64,000 bases of DNA from Gloeobacter morelensis MG652769 (GCF_021018745.1 NZ_CP063845.1:4030001-4094000); one strand, 5' to 3'; shown: positions 18,506 through 27,933, numbered from the stretch's first letter. Program-made: numbers and translations. Notes: generated by a model from the sequence alone, not told the origin.

Positions 18506-19162
18506 ATGGGCGTGACACTGCAGCTCAGTCAAGTGCAGGTGCAACCGGGACAGCGGCTGGTGCTCGAAGAGGTGAGCTGGCAGCAGTTCGAGGACATTCT
18601 CGAAGAACTGGGGGATCACCGGGGTTCCAGGTTGACCTATAGCGAGGGGACGTTGGAGATTCGGATGCCGCTGCCGGAACACGAAAAAAACAAAGTTATT
18701 CTGGGCGATCTGGTCAAGGTGCTCTTGGACGAACTGGAAATCGATTACGTCTCCTTCGGCTCCACCACGTTCAAGCGGCGGGATCTGGCCAAGGGGTTCG
18801 AGCCGGACGATTGTTTTTACATCCGCAACTTTGCTGCGATGGTCGGCAGGCAGCGCCTCGATCTCAGGCGGGATCCGCCCCCCGAGCTCTCGATTGAAGT
18901 CGATGTCACCTCCCGCACCCAGCTCGATGTGTACTGCGCAATGGGGGTGCCTGAACTGTGGCGTCTGGAGGCGGGGCAGTTGCGCATCGACGTGCTGCGG
19001 GAGGGTGAGTATATCGAGGCGGAACAAAGCTCCACTTTCCCGGACCTGCCGCTCAAGGAAAACCTGTCCCGGTTTTTGGCCATGGCCCAGAGTGAAGGAC
19101 CGCGTCTGGCCCTCAAAACCTTCCGCCAATGGGTGCGCGAGCAAATCGCCGCTCAGGACTAA
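18506..19162 (+). CDS. Uma2-family protein with an apparently altered active site
   Basis: This 218-aa Uma2 (DUF820) protein has the core GSRLTYSEGTLEIRMPLPEHE, FEPDDCFYIRN, PPPELSIEVDVTS and YCAMGVPELWRLE. In many Uma2 proteins a Lys precedes the Leu of the KLxxY motif. Here that segment reads TQLDVY, so the catalytic Lys seems lost and the nuclease may be inactive. ATG at 18506 has a strong AAAGGAG nine bases upstream. A GC-rich interspersed repeat occupies the region just before the start. Confidence 0.85.
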   Translation: MGVTLQLSQVQVQPGQRLVLEEVSWQQFEDILEELGDHRGSRLTYSEGTLEIRMPLPEHEKNKVILGDLVKVLLDELEIDYVSFGSTTFKRRDLAKGFEPDDCFYIRNFAAMVGRQRLDLRRDPPPELSIEVDVTSRTQLDVYCAMGVPELWRLEAGQLRIDVLREGEYIEAEQSSTFPDLPLKENLSRFLAMAQSEGPRLALKTFRQWVREQIAAQD

Positions 19163-19286
19163 GCAAGCATTGCAAAACGCATTGCTAAATATTTCTAAAT
19201 TTTGGGCAGCGTGCGCCACGAAAAGGGCCGCCTTGAACCCACCTGAGATGATTGCACCGGTGCCCCGTTCACCGCGCGTGTACACG

Positions 19287-19315
19287 TTGACGGGGACCGG
19301 AGGCTCAAGTTTAAT
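19287..19315 (+). promoter_or_regulatory. Sigma70-type promoter of efp-accB
   Basis: TTGACG at 19287-19292 and TTTAAT at 19310-19315 are separated by exactly 17 bp and lie 29 bp before the efp start. It is one of the best vegetative promoter matches in the window. A ten-base inverted pair (AAAAGGGCCG near 19220 and CGGCCCTTTT near 19323) brackets it and could fold the leader. Confidence 0.65.
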
Positions 19316-19344
19316 TAGAACGGCCCTTTTACCCCGGCGTATTC

Positions 19345-19908
19345 ATGATCTCAAGCAACGATTTTCGAACCGGCACCACCATCGAACTCGATGGCCAGGT
19401 CTGGCGGGTGATCGAATTTTTGCACGTCAAACCGGGCAAGGGATCGGCCTTCGTACGTACCAAGCTCAAAAACGTCATGACCGGCAACGTCAACGAACGG
19501 ACCTTCAGAGCCGGCGAGTCGCTGCCCCAGGCGGTGGTCGAAAAGCGCGACATGCAGTTTGTCTACCCTCAAGGCGACAACGAGTACGTCTTCATGGACA
19601 TGGAATCTTATGAGCAAGAAGCGCTCACCCGCGAGGCGATCGGCGACGGCGCCAAGTATCTCAAAGAGGGCATGAGCGTCTCGATTCTCAAGTGGCAGGA
19701 GCGGGTGATCGGCGTCGATTTGCCCAACACGGTCGTCCTGCAAGTGGTCGAGACCGACCCGGGCGTCAAGGGCGACACCGCCCAGGGCGGCACCAAGCCC
19801 GCCAAAGTCGAGACCGGCGCTGAGGTCATGGTGCCTCTGTTTATCACCATTGGCGAGAAAATCAAAATCGACACCCGCGACAACTCCTACCTCGGCCGGG
19901 AAAACTGA
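19345..19908 (+). CDS. efp: Translation elongation factor P
   Basis: EF-P relieves ribosome stalling at polyproline stretches. The 187-aa protein has the three-domain length and signatures of the family: [17 protein letters not shown] at the N-terminus, [15 protein letters not shown] around the tip loop (Lys at about residue 32), and the C-terminal [14 protein letters not shown]. No Shine-Dalgarno sequence is visible before the ATG, though a strong promoter lies upstream. accB follows eight bases later, so the two form an operon, an arrangement common in cyanobacteria. Confidence 0.97.
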   Translation: MISSNDFRTGTTIELDGQVWRVIEFLHVKPGKGSAFVRTKLKNVMTGNVNERTFRAGESLPQAVVEKRDMQFVYPQGDNEYVFMDMESYEQEALTREAIGDGAKYLKEGMSVSILKWQERVIGVDLPNTVVLQVVETDPGVKGDTAQGGTKPAKVETGAEVMVPLFITIGEKIKIDTRDNSYLGREN

Positions 19909-19916
19909 GACCGCCT

Positions 19917-20390
19917 GTGAATATCGATCTTTCCGAAATCCGCGAGCTGATCGCCATCCTCAACCAGACGGATGTGACCGAACTGACCATCGAGGCGGAG
20001 GGCTTTCGCCTGTCCATCCGCAAGGAGAGCGGCAAGACCGTCGTTCAGACTGGAGCGGGCAGCCCGCCGGCCCCGGTCGCCCCGGCGGCACCCGTGGTGA
20101 GCGAGGCACCTGCCCCACCCCCGGCGCCCCCCGCAACGCCCGCTCGACCGACGATCGACGTGGTGTCCCCGATGGTCGGCACGTTCTACCGCGCTCCATC
20201 GCCGGACGCCACTAACTTTGTGGAGGTGGGTGATGTCGTGCGCGTCGGCCAGACCGTCTGCATCATCGAGGCGATGAAGCTGATGAACACCATCGACAGC
20301 GAGGCTGCCGGCCGCGTGGTCGAGATTCTAGTCGAAAACGGCGAACCAATCGAATACGGCCAGAAGCTGATGCGCCTGGAGCCGGTCTAG
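19917..20390 (+). CDS. accB: Acetyl-CoA carboxylase biotin carboxyl carrier protein
   Basis: AccB carries the biotin that shuttles carboxyl groups in the first step of fatty-acid synthesis. The 157-aa protein has an N-terminal domain, a Pro/Ala-rich linker (about residues 48-78) and a C-terminal biotinyl domain with the EAMKLMN motif; the biotinylated Lys is K121. The start is GTG at 19917, directly behind efp in the same operon. Its 3' end overlaps the convergent gene at 20387-20641 by 4 bp. Confidence 0.97.
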   Translation: MNIDLSEIRELIAILNQTDVTELTIEAEGFRLSIRKESGKTVVQTGAGSPPAPVAPAAPVVSEAPAPPPAPPATPARPTIDVVSPMVGTFYRAPSPDATNFVEVGDVVRVGQTVCIIEAMKLMNTIDSEAAGRVVEILVENGEPIEYGQKLMRLEPV

Positions 20391-20641
20391 GAGCGCTCCT
20401 CCTCGGGCTGGGGCCGCAGTTCCGGCGGCTCAAGATTGTCGGGGTTGGCCAGGAAACCGGCTATCTCCTGCTCCAGCCGCATGATCTGTGTGGGGTCGAG
20501 TTCTTGACCGTAGCGCAGGGCAGTGATGAAGCCCTCGGAAAACAGGCGCAACTCCTCGCTGCGGTAGCGACGGCGCCACAGTTCGACCAGGGTGTCGGAC
20601 AGCCGCTGGTAGTAGCGAATGGTTTTCGGGTCTTGCAACAT
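20387..20641 (-). CDS. Conserved small cyanobacterial protein (DUF6761-like)
   Basis: This 84-aa acidic protein begins MLQDPKTIRYYQRLSDTLVELW, a pattern I associate with a cyanobacteria-restricted family (DUF6761) of similar length. It has no membrane segment or catalytic motif and its function is unknown. It is convergent with accB, overlapping its last four bases. Confidence 0.7.
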   Translation of the reverse strand: MLQDPKTIRYYQRLSDTLVELWRRRYRSEELRLFSEGFITALRYGQELDPTQIMRLEQEIAGFLANPDNLEPPELRPQPEEERS

Positions 20642-20716
20642 GGTGATTCCAGAAGATGCCGCTCACGACGATCGTTGCACCAAGCGGCACCGGCGGCAAC
20701 CGGTTGTGAACAATTT

Positions 20717-21961
20717 CTAAGGCCCATCGAGTCGGGGAGGCCAGCTGCTGCGCGCTTCGACAACCCACTCAGGCGGATACCAGCGCGAGCGCAACCGGCC
20801 CACCAGGTACAGCGAGCCGGTGACCACAACGATCTGCCCGGGTTGCCGCCGGTGCAGAGCGAGGGCGAGGGCGGCGTCCGGGTCCGGGGCCGGTTCAACG
20901 TGCTCGAACAACCCCTGGGCCTGTCGGGTCATTGCATCGAGATCCGCAGAGAGTTTGCCGGGTACTTCGAGCGGGCACAGGACCAGCGTGCGGGCCAGCC
21001 GCGAGAGAATCTTCAGCATCGGGCGGTGCAACTTGCCTGCGAGGGCGCTGAACAGGACGACCGCCGGTCTGTCGTGTAACTCGCGAACCAGATAGGCCAG
21101 CTTCTCGGGGTTGTGGGCACCATCCAGCCAAACCAGGCGCTGCACCCCCATCGGCTCCAGCCTGCCGGGCAGGCGAGCGGCCTGCGGGGGCAGGCGTGGG
21201 GCAGGCGTCCCCCGGCAAACTTCAAAAAGCGCCCCGGCCAGTGTGGCGTTGTCGACTGGTGTACAGCGCACTGGTGCTCCATGGCAGGCCGCTTCTCGAT
21301 GAATAATCTCCAGAGGCAAACCGCGGGCGGCGGTCACCACCGCTGCTGCGCTCTTGATGAGACCCGCTTTGTGCCAGGCGATGTCTGCGAGGGTCGGTCC
21401 GAGTAGCGCGACATGGTCGAAGCCCACGGTCGTAATTCCGACTGCCCGGGCTTGAAGAGCATTGACCGGGTCAAAGCGACCGCCGCAACCCACCTCGAAG
21501 ACACCTACTTGTGCTCCGTAACGCCGCATCGCCTCGGCCGCCAGCACCAGCGAGACTGCCCCATAGCGCCGCCGCAGGTGGGACGGGGGCAGCCACTCCC
21601 CCAGGTGAGGCCAGATCCATTCCACCAGTTCGGCATATTCCGCCCCGCCGATATATTGGCCATTCAGGCAGATCTTTTCGGTGGCCACCTGCAGGTAGGG
21701 CGAGGTGTGCAGGCCGACGCGCACCCCCGCCCGCTCGAAGTGGGCGGCGAGCCTGGCCGCCACCGAACCCTTGCCGCTGGTCCCCCCCACCAGTACGCAC
21801 TCCATTGCCCGATCCGGGGCACCGACCCTGTCGAGCAGGGCGCGGGTTGCCGCCACCAGTTCGCCGCCGCCCACTGCCGCCGGCTGGAGGCAAGCAGTGT
21901 CCGTCAGCAGCGATTCGAGCCGCCGGTTCGCCTCGGCGTATAGCACAAAGGAATCGGTCAA
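20717..21961 (-). CDS. folC: Folylpolyglutamate synthase / dihydrofolate synthase
   Basis: FolC adds glutamate to folates. The protein is 414 aa with the Mur-ligase-like ATP loop GGTSGKGSVAARLAAHF, the family motif SPYLQVATEKICLNG, GVFEVGCGGRFDPVNAL, HKAGLIKS and DGAHNPEKL. The TTG at 21961 is preferred because GGAG stands nine bases upstream and the start falls right after the stop of the upstream gene (TAA at 21963-21965), giving a one-base gap. An in-frame upstream ATG at 21994 would overlap that gene. Confidence 0.92.
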   Translation of the reverse strand: MTDSFVLYAEANRRLESLLTDTACLQPAAVGGGELVAATRALLDRVGAPDRAMECVLVGGTSGKGSVAARLAAHFERAGVRVGLHTSPYLQVATEKICLNGQYIGGAEYAELVEWIWPHLGEWLPPSHLRRRYGAVSLVLAAEAMRRYGAQVGVFEVGCGGRFDPVNALQARAVGITTVGFDHVALLGPTLADIAWHKAGLIKSAAAVVTAARGLPLEIIHREAACHGAPVRCTPVDNATLAGALFEVCRGTPAPRLPPQAARLPGRLEPMGVQRLVWLDGAHNPEKLAYLVRELHDRPAVVLFSALAGKLHRPMLKILSRLARTLVLCPLEVPGKLSADLDAMTRQAQGLFEHVEPAPDPDAALALALHRRQPGQIVVVTGSLYLVGRLRSRWYPPEWVVEARSSWPPRLDGP

Positions 21962-21962
21962 A

Positions 21963-22424
21963 TTAGGTCTCCTCGACGGCGCGGCTGAGGGCAAGATCCG
22001 ATTCCCAGTAGCCGAAGCAGCCTTTCTCGCTCGCGACAGCCAGAAAATGGCGCTCGCACTGCAAAGTAAGCTGCATCCAGAAGTGCATCAGTGCTTCTTC
22101 GCGCACAATCAGCGGGTAGAGCCCTTCTCCAACCACCACCTGCAGGTAGTTGTCCTCAGTAAGCAGGTTCTCGAAGCGCACCAGGCCACCGTAGCCGTGC
22201 TGGTCGATGTCCATCGCGAGCCTGCGGCCGTGTTCATCGAACTCGGGCGTGATCACCAGCCCAATTGATGGGGGCTGCTCGCTCAGCACATGGAGCCTTT
22301 CGGCGCCGTCGCGCAGCTGCTGTGCCTCGGCGGGCGAGCAATAGACGATCTCCGCCCACAGCAGCACCCCTTCGCGCCGGGCGCGCAACTCGAATTGCAG
22401 TTTCTGGGTGGCGGACGGGTGCAT
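21963..22424 (-). CDS. Conserved protein of unknown function, 153 aa
   Basis: I do not recognise the family. The 153-aa protein reads as a soluble alpha/beta protein with strands such as EGVLLWAEIVYCS and LQVVVGEGLYPLIV and no motif I can assign. It is upstream of folC in the same operon (one-base gap). It diverges from the ABC ATPase at 22503, so the 78 bp between them must hold both promoters. The ATG at 22424 has only a weak ribosome site. The same frame stays open far upstream as antisense to the ABC gene, and that part is not protein-like. Confidence 0.65.
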   Translation of the reverse strand: MHPSATQKLQFELRARREGVLLWAEIVYCSPAEAQQLRDGAERLHVLSEQPPSIGLVITPEFDEHGRRLAMDIDQHGYGGLVRFENLLTEDNYLQVVVGEGLYPLIVREEALMHFWMQLTLQCERHFLAVASEKGCFGYWESDLALSRAVEET

Positions 22425-22502
22425 GGCGGGCCGTTTCTCGGACTTTCTGGGATCTATGCTGTTTGAATTGGCCGAACATTTCCAGAAAATTCGGAGGGCC
22501 AG

Positions 22503-23591
22503 ATGGGTCAGGTGGAACTGTCCGGCGTCGGTAAGCGCTTCGAGCAGTACACAGCGCTGCAACGGATCGATCTTGACATTGCCCCCGGCGAATTGCTGGT
22601 GCTGGTGGGACCGAGCGGCTGCGGCAAATCGACCCTGCTGCGCACGATCGCGGGACTGGAGACCATCGACGCAGGCGAGATGCGCATCGGCGGCCGTCTG
22701 GTGGCCGGGGCAAAAGCCTTTGTGCCTGCCCGCGAGCGCGACGTGGCCATGGTGTTTCAAAATTATGCGCTCTACCCGCACATGAGCGTCGCCGACAACC
22801 TCGCCTTCGGTCTGCGCATGCGCGGGGTAGCCGCCAAAGAGCGCCGCCACAAAGTGCAGGAGATGGCCAAGTTGCTGGGCCTTGAAGCACTCCTGGAGCG
22901 CAAGCCCGCCCAGTTGTCGGGCGGTCAGCAGCAGCGCGTCGCGGTCGGTCGCGCCCTGGTGCGCGACCCACAGGTGTTCTTGCTGGATGAACCGCTCTCG
23001 AACCTGGACACCGAACTGCGAAACCAGACGCGCAGCGAACTGAAGCGCTTGCACCAGCGCCTTTCGACGACGATGATCTACGTCACCCACGACCAGGTGG
23101 AGGCGATGACCCTGGCGGACCGCATCGCGGTGATGGAAAAGGGCCATCTGCGGCAGGTGGGCACCCCCGAGCGGATCTACGCCGAGCCCGAAAACGTCAT
23201 GGTCGCCCAGTTTTTGGGCCACCCGCCCATGAACCTCTTCGAACTGGTGCGCTGCGAGCGGGGCTGGCTGTGGCAGGACGAAACCCTCGTCCTCCCCGAA
23301 GCCGCCCAGGCCGTGCTGGAGCACTGCCCCAATGAACGGGTCCGGCTTGGGGTTCGGCCGGAGGCCATCCATCCCCATCCGGGTGCGGCGATGCCCCAGG
23401 GACAATTCACCGTCGAACTTATCGAGCCTCTCGGAAACGAAACGATCGTGTTCGGCTCTCTTGGCGGTAGCCCGGCGAGCCTGCGCACGCCAGGCTCTGT
23501 CGATTGGCGCTGTAGCGATTCGATCCCCGTCGGTCTGGACCTTGCGGGGGCGGTGCTCTTCGACCCGGCAAGCGGCGCGCGGCTGCGCTGA
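22503..23591 (+). CDS. MalK/UgpC-type ABC transporter ATP-binding protein
   Basis: This 362-aa ATPase carries Walker A GPSGCGKSTLLRTIAGLE, the signature LSGGQQQRVAVGRALV, Walker B VFLLDEPLSNLD and the switch His in VTHDQVEAMTLAD. A C-terminal TOBE/regulatory part follows (about residues 235-362). The length and C-terminal domain fit the MalK/UgpC/MsmK group that energises carbohydrate importers. No permease or binding protein is adjacent, so it may serve distant permeases, as shared MsmK-type ATPases do. GGAGG stands five bases before the ATG. Confidence 0.92.
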   Translation: MGQVELSGVGKRFEQYTALQRIDLDIAPGELLVLVGPSGCGKSTLLRTIAGLETIDAGEMRIGGRLVAGAKAFVPARERDVAMVFQNYALYPHMSVADNLAFGLRMRGVAAKERRHKVQEMAKLLGLEALLERKPAQLSGGQQQRVAVGRALVRDPQVFLLDEPLSNLDTELRNQTRSELKRLHQRLSTTMIYVTHDQVEAMTLADRIAVMEKGHLRQVGTPERIYAEPENVMVAQFLGHPPMNLFELVRCERGWLWQDETLVLPEAAQAVLEHCPNERVRLGVRPEAIHPHPGAAMPQGQFTVELIEPLGNETIVFGSLGGSPASLRTPGSVDWRCSDSIPVGLDLAGAVLFDPASGARLR

Positions 23592-23648
23592 TCCCGGTGC
23601 GCGGGCCGCGTAAGATAAATGGGTTCCGTTGCGCAAAGGATGCGAGCG

Positions 23649-25022
23649 ATGGCCGATGTGGTGCTCATCTACCCCTACGTTCACCGCGAGGCCACCGGCC
23701 GCAAACTCTGGCTCTTTCCGCCCTTGGGTCAGGGTTTCATCGCCGCCCATCTGCGCGCGCTGGGCCACAGCGTCCGTTTTCTCGACTGCACCTTTCGGGG
23801 TATCGACTGGGCGATCGCCGAAGCGGCAGCTGAGCAACCGCTGGTGGTCGGGGTCTACTGCATGGTGACAATGCACGAGGACACCCTTGCCATTGTCCGG
23901 GCGCTGCGATCGTCATTGGGTGATCGTGCGCTGTTGGTGGCTGGAGGGCCGATGCCCTCGGGTAAGCCTCAGACGTTTTTGCCCGCCTTCGACGTGGTGA
24001 TGCGCGGCGAGGGAGAGCTGGTGTGGGAAGAGCTGGTGGCCTGCCTCAAGGACCGTCGCCCGTACAAGCAACTTGAAGGAATCTGCACCCTCGATCCGAC
24101 CGGTGCTTTGACAGGTAACACCAAAGCGCCTTTGATCCCCAAGGAGGTGCTCACCCGCCTGCCGATGCCCGCCCGGGATCTGTTTGACCACGAGCGCTAC
24201 CAGGCGTATTGGCGCTCCACCTTCGGCTATACCCAGACGCCGGTCTTCACCGCCCGGGGCTGTCCCTACGGCTGCGAGTACTGCGATCAGCCCATTTTTG
24301 GGGCGACCTACCGCGAGCATACCGTCGAGCAGGTCATGGAAGATATCGAAAATGCCCTCGCGGCCGGTTACAGCCACATCTGGTTTTCCGACGACATCTT
24401 CATGCTCAACTGGCAGCGGGCGCTCAAAATTTGCGACGAGATCCACCGGCGCGGCCTGAAATTCAAGTGGGACTGCCTGGGACGGGTGGATGTGCAGCGC
24501 AAGGTCTTCGCCCGCATGGCCGAAGCGGGCTGCGAACGGATTTTTTTTGGCATCGAGTCGGGCAGTCCCCGGGTGCTGCGGCAGATGGGCAAGCGCTTTA
24601 CCCCCGAGGATGTGCGCCAGGCGATCGAAGATGCCAACAGCGTCGGCATCCGGGCGGCGGCATTTTTTCAGGTGGGCTACCCGGGCGAGCGCACCGAGGA
24701 TATTCTGGCGACTTTGCAATTTATTCCGACCCTGCCGCTGGACTACTTGAGCTTCACGATCACCTATCCCCTGCCGGGCACCAAACTGTTCGATCGGGTA
24801 GTCTCCGAAGGCCGCCTCACTCCGGAAGAGCAGGCCGAATGGAAGCGCGCCGGCCACAATGTGCTTACCTACAAAGCCGATCATTCGCAACTGAAATTGC
24901 GCTCGGCCATCTACGCCGCCCGCGCCCGCTTTCTGGCCGAAAAGCATTTGGGCTGGCTGGGCAAAACCCTGGGACCGGCCATCACCCAGAGCGCCAGCCT
25001 CGCCATCGCCCGCATGGCCTGA
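23649..25022 (+). CDS. B12-binding-type radical SAM protein
   Basis: This 457-aa protein has an N-terminal cobalamin-binding-like domain (about residues 1-140, FPPLGQGFIAAHLRALGH) and a radical SAM domain with the cluster motif ARGCPYGCEYC (C205, C209, C212). It belongs to the BchE/HpnP-like class that performs methylations, cyclisations or rearrangements. The canonical DxHxxG of the B12 domain is not obvious. The substrate is unknown; no pathway genes are adjacent. ATG at 23649 is chosen because the protein starts there in homologous style (MADVVLIYPY) and AAAGGA lies upstream. ATGs at 23619 and 23640 are alternatives. Confidence 0.87.
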   Translation: MADVVLIYPYVHREATGRKLWLFPPLGQGFIAAHLRALGHSVRFLDCTFRGIDWAIAEAAAEQPLVVGVYCMVTMHEDTLAIVRALRSSLGDRALLVAGGPMPSGKPQTFLPAFDVVMRGEGELVWEELVACLKDRRPYKQLEGICTLDPTGALTGNTKAPLIPKEVLTRLPMPARDLFDHERYQAYWRSTFGYTQTPVFTARGCPYGCEYCDQPIFGATYREHTVEQVMEDIENALAAGYSHIWFSDDIFMLNWQRALKICDEIHRRGLKFKWDCLGRVDVQRKVFARMAEAGCERIFFGIESGSPRVLRQMGKRFTPEDVRQAIEDANSVGIRAAAFFQVGYPGERTEDILATLQFIPTLPLDYLSFTITYPLPGTKLFDRVVSEGRLTPEEQAEWKRAGHNVLTYKADHSQLKLRSAIYAARARFLAEKHLGWLGKTLGPAITQSASLAIARMA

Positions 25023-25079
25023 GCAGAATCCCATAAATTGTGCTAATATGTCCATGTGCTGCGGCCGGGAGATTCGTCC

Positions 25080-25838
25080 ATGGAAGCTTCTGCAGATGAA
25101 TTGACCGTTGACATCGACAGTCTGGTGACCGAGGACGATGCTCCTGTGGACAATCTTCCGTCCGAGAAACAGCAACGCTTGCTTACCGAGCCGCTTTACA
25201 GCTCCTGGCATCCTCAGTCCCCATTTCTTGCCGCCGCCAACGTCGGTTTGTTCTACGCGGTCCGCCGTCCGCCTCTGGTCCCTGATGTCTTCTTGAGCCT
25301 GAATGTCGAAATTGCCGAGGACTGGTGGCAGAAGCAAAACCGGTCCTATTTTTTCTGGGAGTTCGGCAAGCCCCCGGAAGTGGTGATTGAAATTGTCTCC
25401 AACACCGTCGGCAACGAGCGGGGTACCAAGCTGCCCACCTACGCCCAGATGCGCGTGCAGTTCTACGCAATCTATGACCCGCTGCAGCAGTTGGGCGGGC
25501 CGGTGCTGGAAGTTTTTGAGCTGTCCGGGTTGCGCTACGAGAGCCGACAAAGCGCCTGGTTCGAGGAGGTCGGTCTGGGATTGACCCTCTGGCAGGGCAC
25601 GTTCGAAGGCAAAGAGGACACCTGGCTGCGCTGGTGCGACCGGGACCGGCAGGTGATTGCGACCGGAGCCGAACGCGCCGAGCAAGAACGCCAGCGCGCC
25701 GAGCAGGAGCACCAACGCGCCGAGCAAGAACGCCAGCGCGCCGAGCGGGCCGAGCAGGAAGTCACCCAGGAGCGGCGGCGGGCTGAAGCGTTGGCCGAGC
25801 GGCTTAGGCAACTGGGAATCGATCCCGATGCGATCTAG
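25080..25838 (+). CDS. Uma2-family protein with C-terminal coiled coil
   Basis: This 252-aa protein has an Uma2/DUF820 domain (about residues 40-195; PPEVVIEIVSNTVG, KLPTYAQMRVQFYAIYD). A charged coiled coil follows (about 198-245), built from repeats of ERAEQERQRAEQEHQ. The Glu and Lys of the presumed nuclease site are kept. Coiled-coil tails of this kind are common on cyanobacterial Uma2 proteins and probably drive oligomerisation. The tandem 21-24-bp coding repeats in the tail could change in number by slippage without breaking the frame. Confidence 0.85.
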   Translation: MEASADELTVDIDSLVTEDDAPVDNLPSEKQQRLLTEPLYSSWHPQSPFLAAANVGLFYAVRRPPLVPDVFLSLNVEIAEDWWQKQNRSYFFWEFGKPPEVVIEIVSNTVGNERGTKLPTYAQMRVQFYAIYDPLQQLGGPVLEVFELSGLRYESRQSAWFEEVGLGLTLWQGTFEGKEDTWLRWCDRDRQVIATGAERAEQERQRAEQEHQRAEQERQRAERAEQEVTQERRRAEALAERLRQLGIDPDAI

Positions 25839-25879
25839 GTGCGAAGGGTGTCTGTTCAGAGGGCGCCCACAGGCTCGGG

Positions 25880-25885
25880 TATAAT
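25880..25885 (+). promoter_or_regulatory. Consensus -10 box upstream of the outer-membrane protein gene
   Basis: A perfect TATAAT lies 26 bases before the TTG start at 25912. The best -35 candidate is TTCAGA at 25855-25860 with a 19-bp spacer, which is weak. Confidence 0.5.
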
Positions 25886-25911
25886 GCCTCTGACCTGGCA
25901 CTGGTGAAGCT

Positions 25912-27933
25912 TTGAACCGTTGGCTTTTCGGGTTGGCGCTTGGCCTATCGCTCGTATCACTTTTGCCGGATACCGCTCGGGCACAGTTTTCCCAGACCGG
26001 CTCGCAGGTGCTTACCGACCAGCCCACTGGAGCAAGCGATCTCAAAGATCTCGAAAAACCGAGCACCGACAGTTCGTTATTACTCAACGACAACACCAGC
26101 CTCACCCTCGAATCGGTACTCCAACAGCGCAAAGTTCAACTTGAAAAACCAGTGTTCGTGCGATCGCCCATCGAAAAGGTGGATGGCCGCAGCTACGGCC
26201 TGGTGACCGCCAGCCACCTGCGCGACGGCGAACTGCAGCAGACGCAGATCGTGCGGTTATTTCAGCCGGAAGCCGGGGTCAACGACGATCTATTTACCAA
26301 CCAGTCCAGCCAGTACATCTGGGGCCTCAGCGACAACGTCGAGATGACGGTGGATCTGCAGGGGGCGAACGGCTCGGTGCCGGGCTTTCAGGGCGATTAT
26401 CTGGTAGAGCGGCGCGTCGGGGTCAACAACGGCAACATCTTTCAAGATGTCACCGTCCAGGGCAAAGTCCGCCTGGGCGAGATCCTCGGGGGCAAGACCA
26501 GTGCCGTGGCAAGTATCACCACCAGCCGCCCGCAATTTACCTTCCGGGGTATAGCCGGATCGAATCTGCCCACCGTCGAGCGGCGCCAGGACGGGCTGGT
26601 CTTCACACCCGCCCTCGAATTGCCCCTCACCTTTACCGCCTATGACGAGCGCTACGCCTTCACCGTCTCGCCGCGGCTGGTCTATTTTCCGGGCGACAAC
26701 GCCATCTATACTCCCATCAACCCGGGGGTCAACCAGAGCTTCGGCCTCACCCTCGGCCTGGGCATTGGCGGCACGTTCAAGATTTCCAACCGCTTTCACA
26801 TCCGCGGCGACGCCACGGCCATCCTGGCCGGTTCCAACACGGTCGACCGCGCCAGCGGCCTGCCCACCAAGGTGATCCCCTACAACGCTGGGGTGCGCTA
26901 TCTGGTCAATCCCCGCCTCGCCCTCGATGTGTTCGTGAGCAATACCTACGGCAACACCGGCGGGCCGGCGATGGTGGCCGTCGACAACAATACCGGCGTG
27001 GGCGTCGGCCTCACTTTTATGCAGGACCGGCTGTTCTATGTGTTTGACCTGCCGGTCAATCGCCAGTTCGCCGACACCTTCGACACCCAGGTGCCGCCGG
27101 AAGTTCGCGCTATCTATGTGCCTGCAAGCTTCGATTTGCTGGACGGCAGCACAATTGGCTCCGGACGCAACCAGATAAGCTTCATCGCGAGCACCGGCAC
27201 GTTTTCGTTCGCCTACAGAGCAGGTACCCTCAACGATTTTGAAACAGGAGTATTCGGCAACTTTGCCCCGGCGGGGCCGGACGAATCCGACGGCGGCCTG
27301 CACACCAAGCTGCGCTTTTTGCACCAACCGAGCGGCGACCCGTTCACCCTGAGCGGCGTGTTCACCCTCGGACGCACCTCCAGCCGCGCCTGCAACTTCG
27401 TCGACGGTACCCGCGACGGGTTGCAGCGGGCCCTGGACGGCCTGCCGACCGCCTGTCCGGGGGTGCCGGGCGTTACCCCGGCGGGGGACCGCGGCCCGAT
27501 CCCGCCCAATTTGATCGGTCTGGTCACCGAGAATATCGGCGAACTGTTCGTCTTTACTTTGTCGTTTCCGGCCCAATTCACCCTCAAAGAGGGCCACAGC
27601 TTCTGGATCAATCCCAAACTCGCCTACATCCAAAGAAGCGACGAGCGCTCCCCCTTGATTGGTGCGAGTCTCGGCGGTTCGGTCAGGCTGTGGCCGGGCT
27701 TCGACCTGCTCGCGCAGGTGACGCCGATGGTGCGGGGGGAGAACGCCTTCGTGGGCAATAGCCTCGCCCAACTGTTGCCCTGGCAGGCCGGGGTGCGCTT
27801 TTTGCCGGGCCTTGCGGCGTTGTCGATAGATTTGTTCGCCACCAACGCTCTGGGCCTTTCCCCCTACCAGAGCCTGAGGGTACGCGCCGACAACCAGATC
27901 TCGGTGGCCCTCGGCTTTCAATTGCCGTTCTGA
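25912..27933 (+). CDS. Outer-membrane beta-barrel protein, function unknown
   Basis: This 673-aa protein has a classic signal peptide (LFGLALGLSLVSLLPDTARA, cleavage expected before QFSQ), a polar region with FVRSPIEKVDGRSYG, and many alternating hydrophobic/aromatic strands. It ends in QISVALGFQLPF; the terminal Phe is typical of BAM-assembled outer-membrane barrels. I do not recognise a specific family. The start is TTG at 25912; a perfect TATAAT lies just upstream. It may be co-transcribed with the glycoside-hydrolase-like gene that starts 85 bp downstream. Confidence 0.75.
   Translation: MNRWLFGLALGLSLVSLLPDTARAQFSQTGSQVLTDQPTGASDLKDLEKPSTDSSLLLNDNTSLTLESVLQQRKVQLEKPVFVRSPIEKVDGRSYGLVTASHLRDGELQQTQIVRLFQPEAGVNDDLFTNQSSQYIWGLSDNVEMTVDLQGANGSVPGFQGDYLVERRVGVNNGNIFQDVTVQGKVRLGEILGGKTSAVASITTSRPQFTFRGIAGSNLPTVERRQDGLVFTPALELPLTFTAYDERYAFTVSPRLVYFPGDNAIYTPINPGVNQSFGLTLGLGIGGTFKISNRFHIRGDATAILAGSNTVDRASGLPTKVIPYNAGVRYLVNPRLALDVFVSNTYGNTGGPAMVAVDNNTGVGVGLTFMQDRLFYVFDLPVNRQFADTFDTQVPPEVRAIYVPASFDLLDGSTIGSGRNQISFIASTGTFSFAYRAGTLNDFETGVFGNFAPAGPDESDGGLHTKLRFLHQPSGDPFTLSGVFTLGRTSSRACNFVDGTRDGLQRALDGLPTACPGVPGVTPAGDRGPIPPNLIGLVTENIGELFVFTLSFPAQFTLKEGHSFWINPKLAYIQRSDERSPLIGASLGGSVRLWPGFDLLAQVTPMVRGENAFVGNSLAQLLPWQAGVRFLPGLAALSIDLFATNALGLSPYQSLRVRADNQISVALGFQLPF

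Noticed and set aside
21963-23876. A 637-codon open frame on the minus strand
   Set aside because: Only the last 153 codons look like a protein; the rest is antisense to the ABC ATPase gene and has the His/Gln/Arg-rich composition of a GC-rich shadow frame.
23913-26132. A 739-codon minus-strand frame
   Set aside because: It is antisense to the radical SAM, Uma2 and outer-membrane genes, all of which have recognisable proteins.
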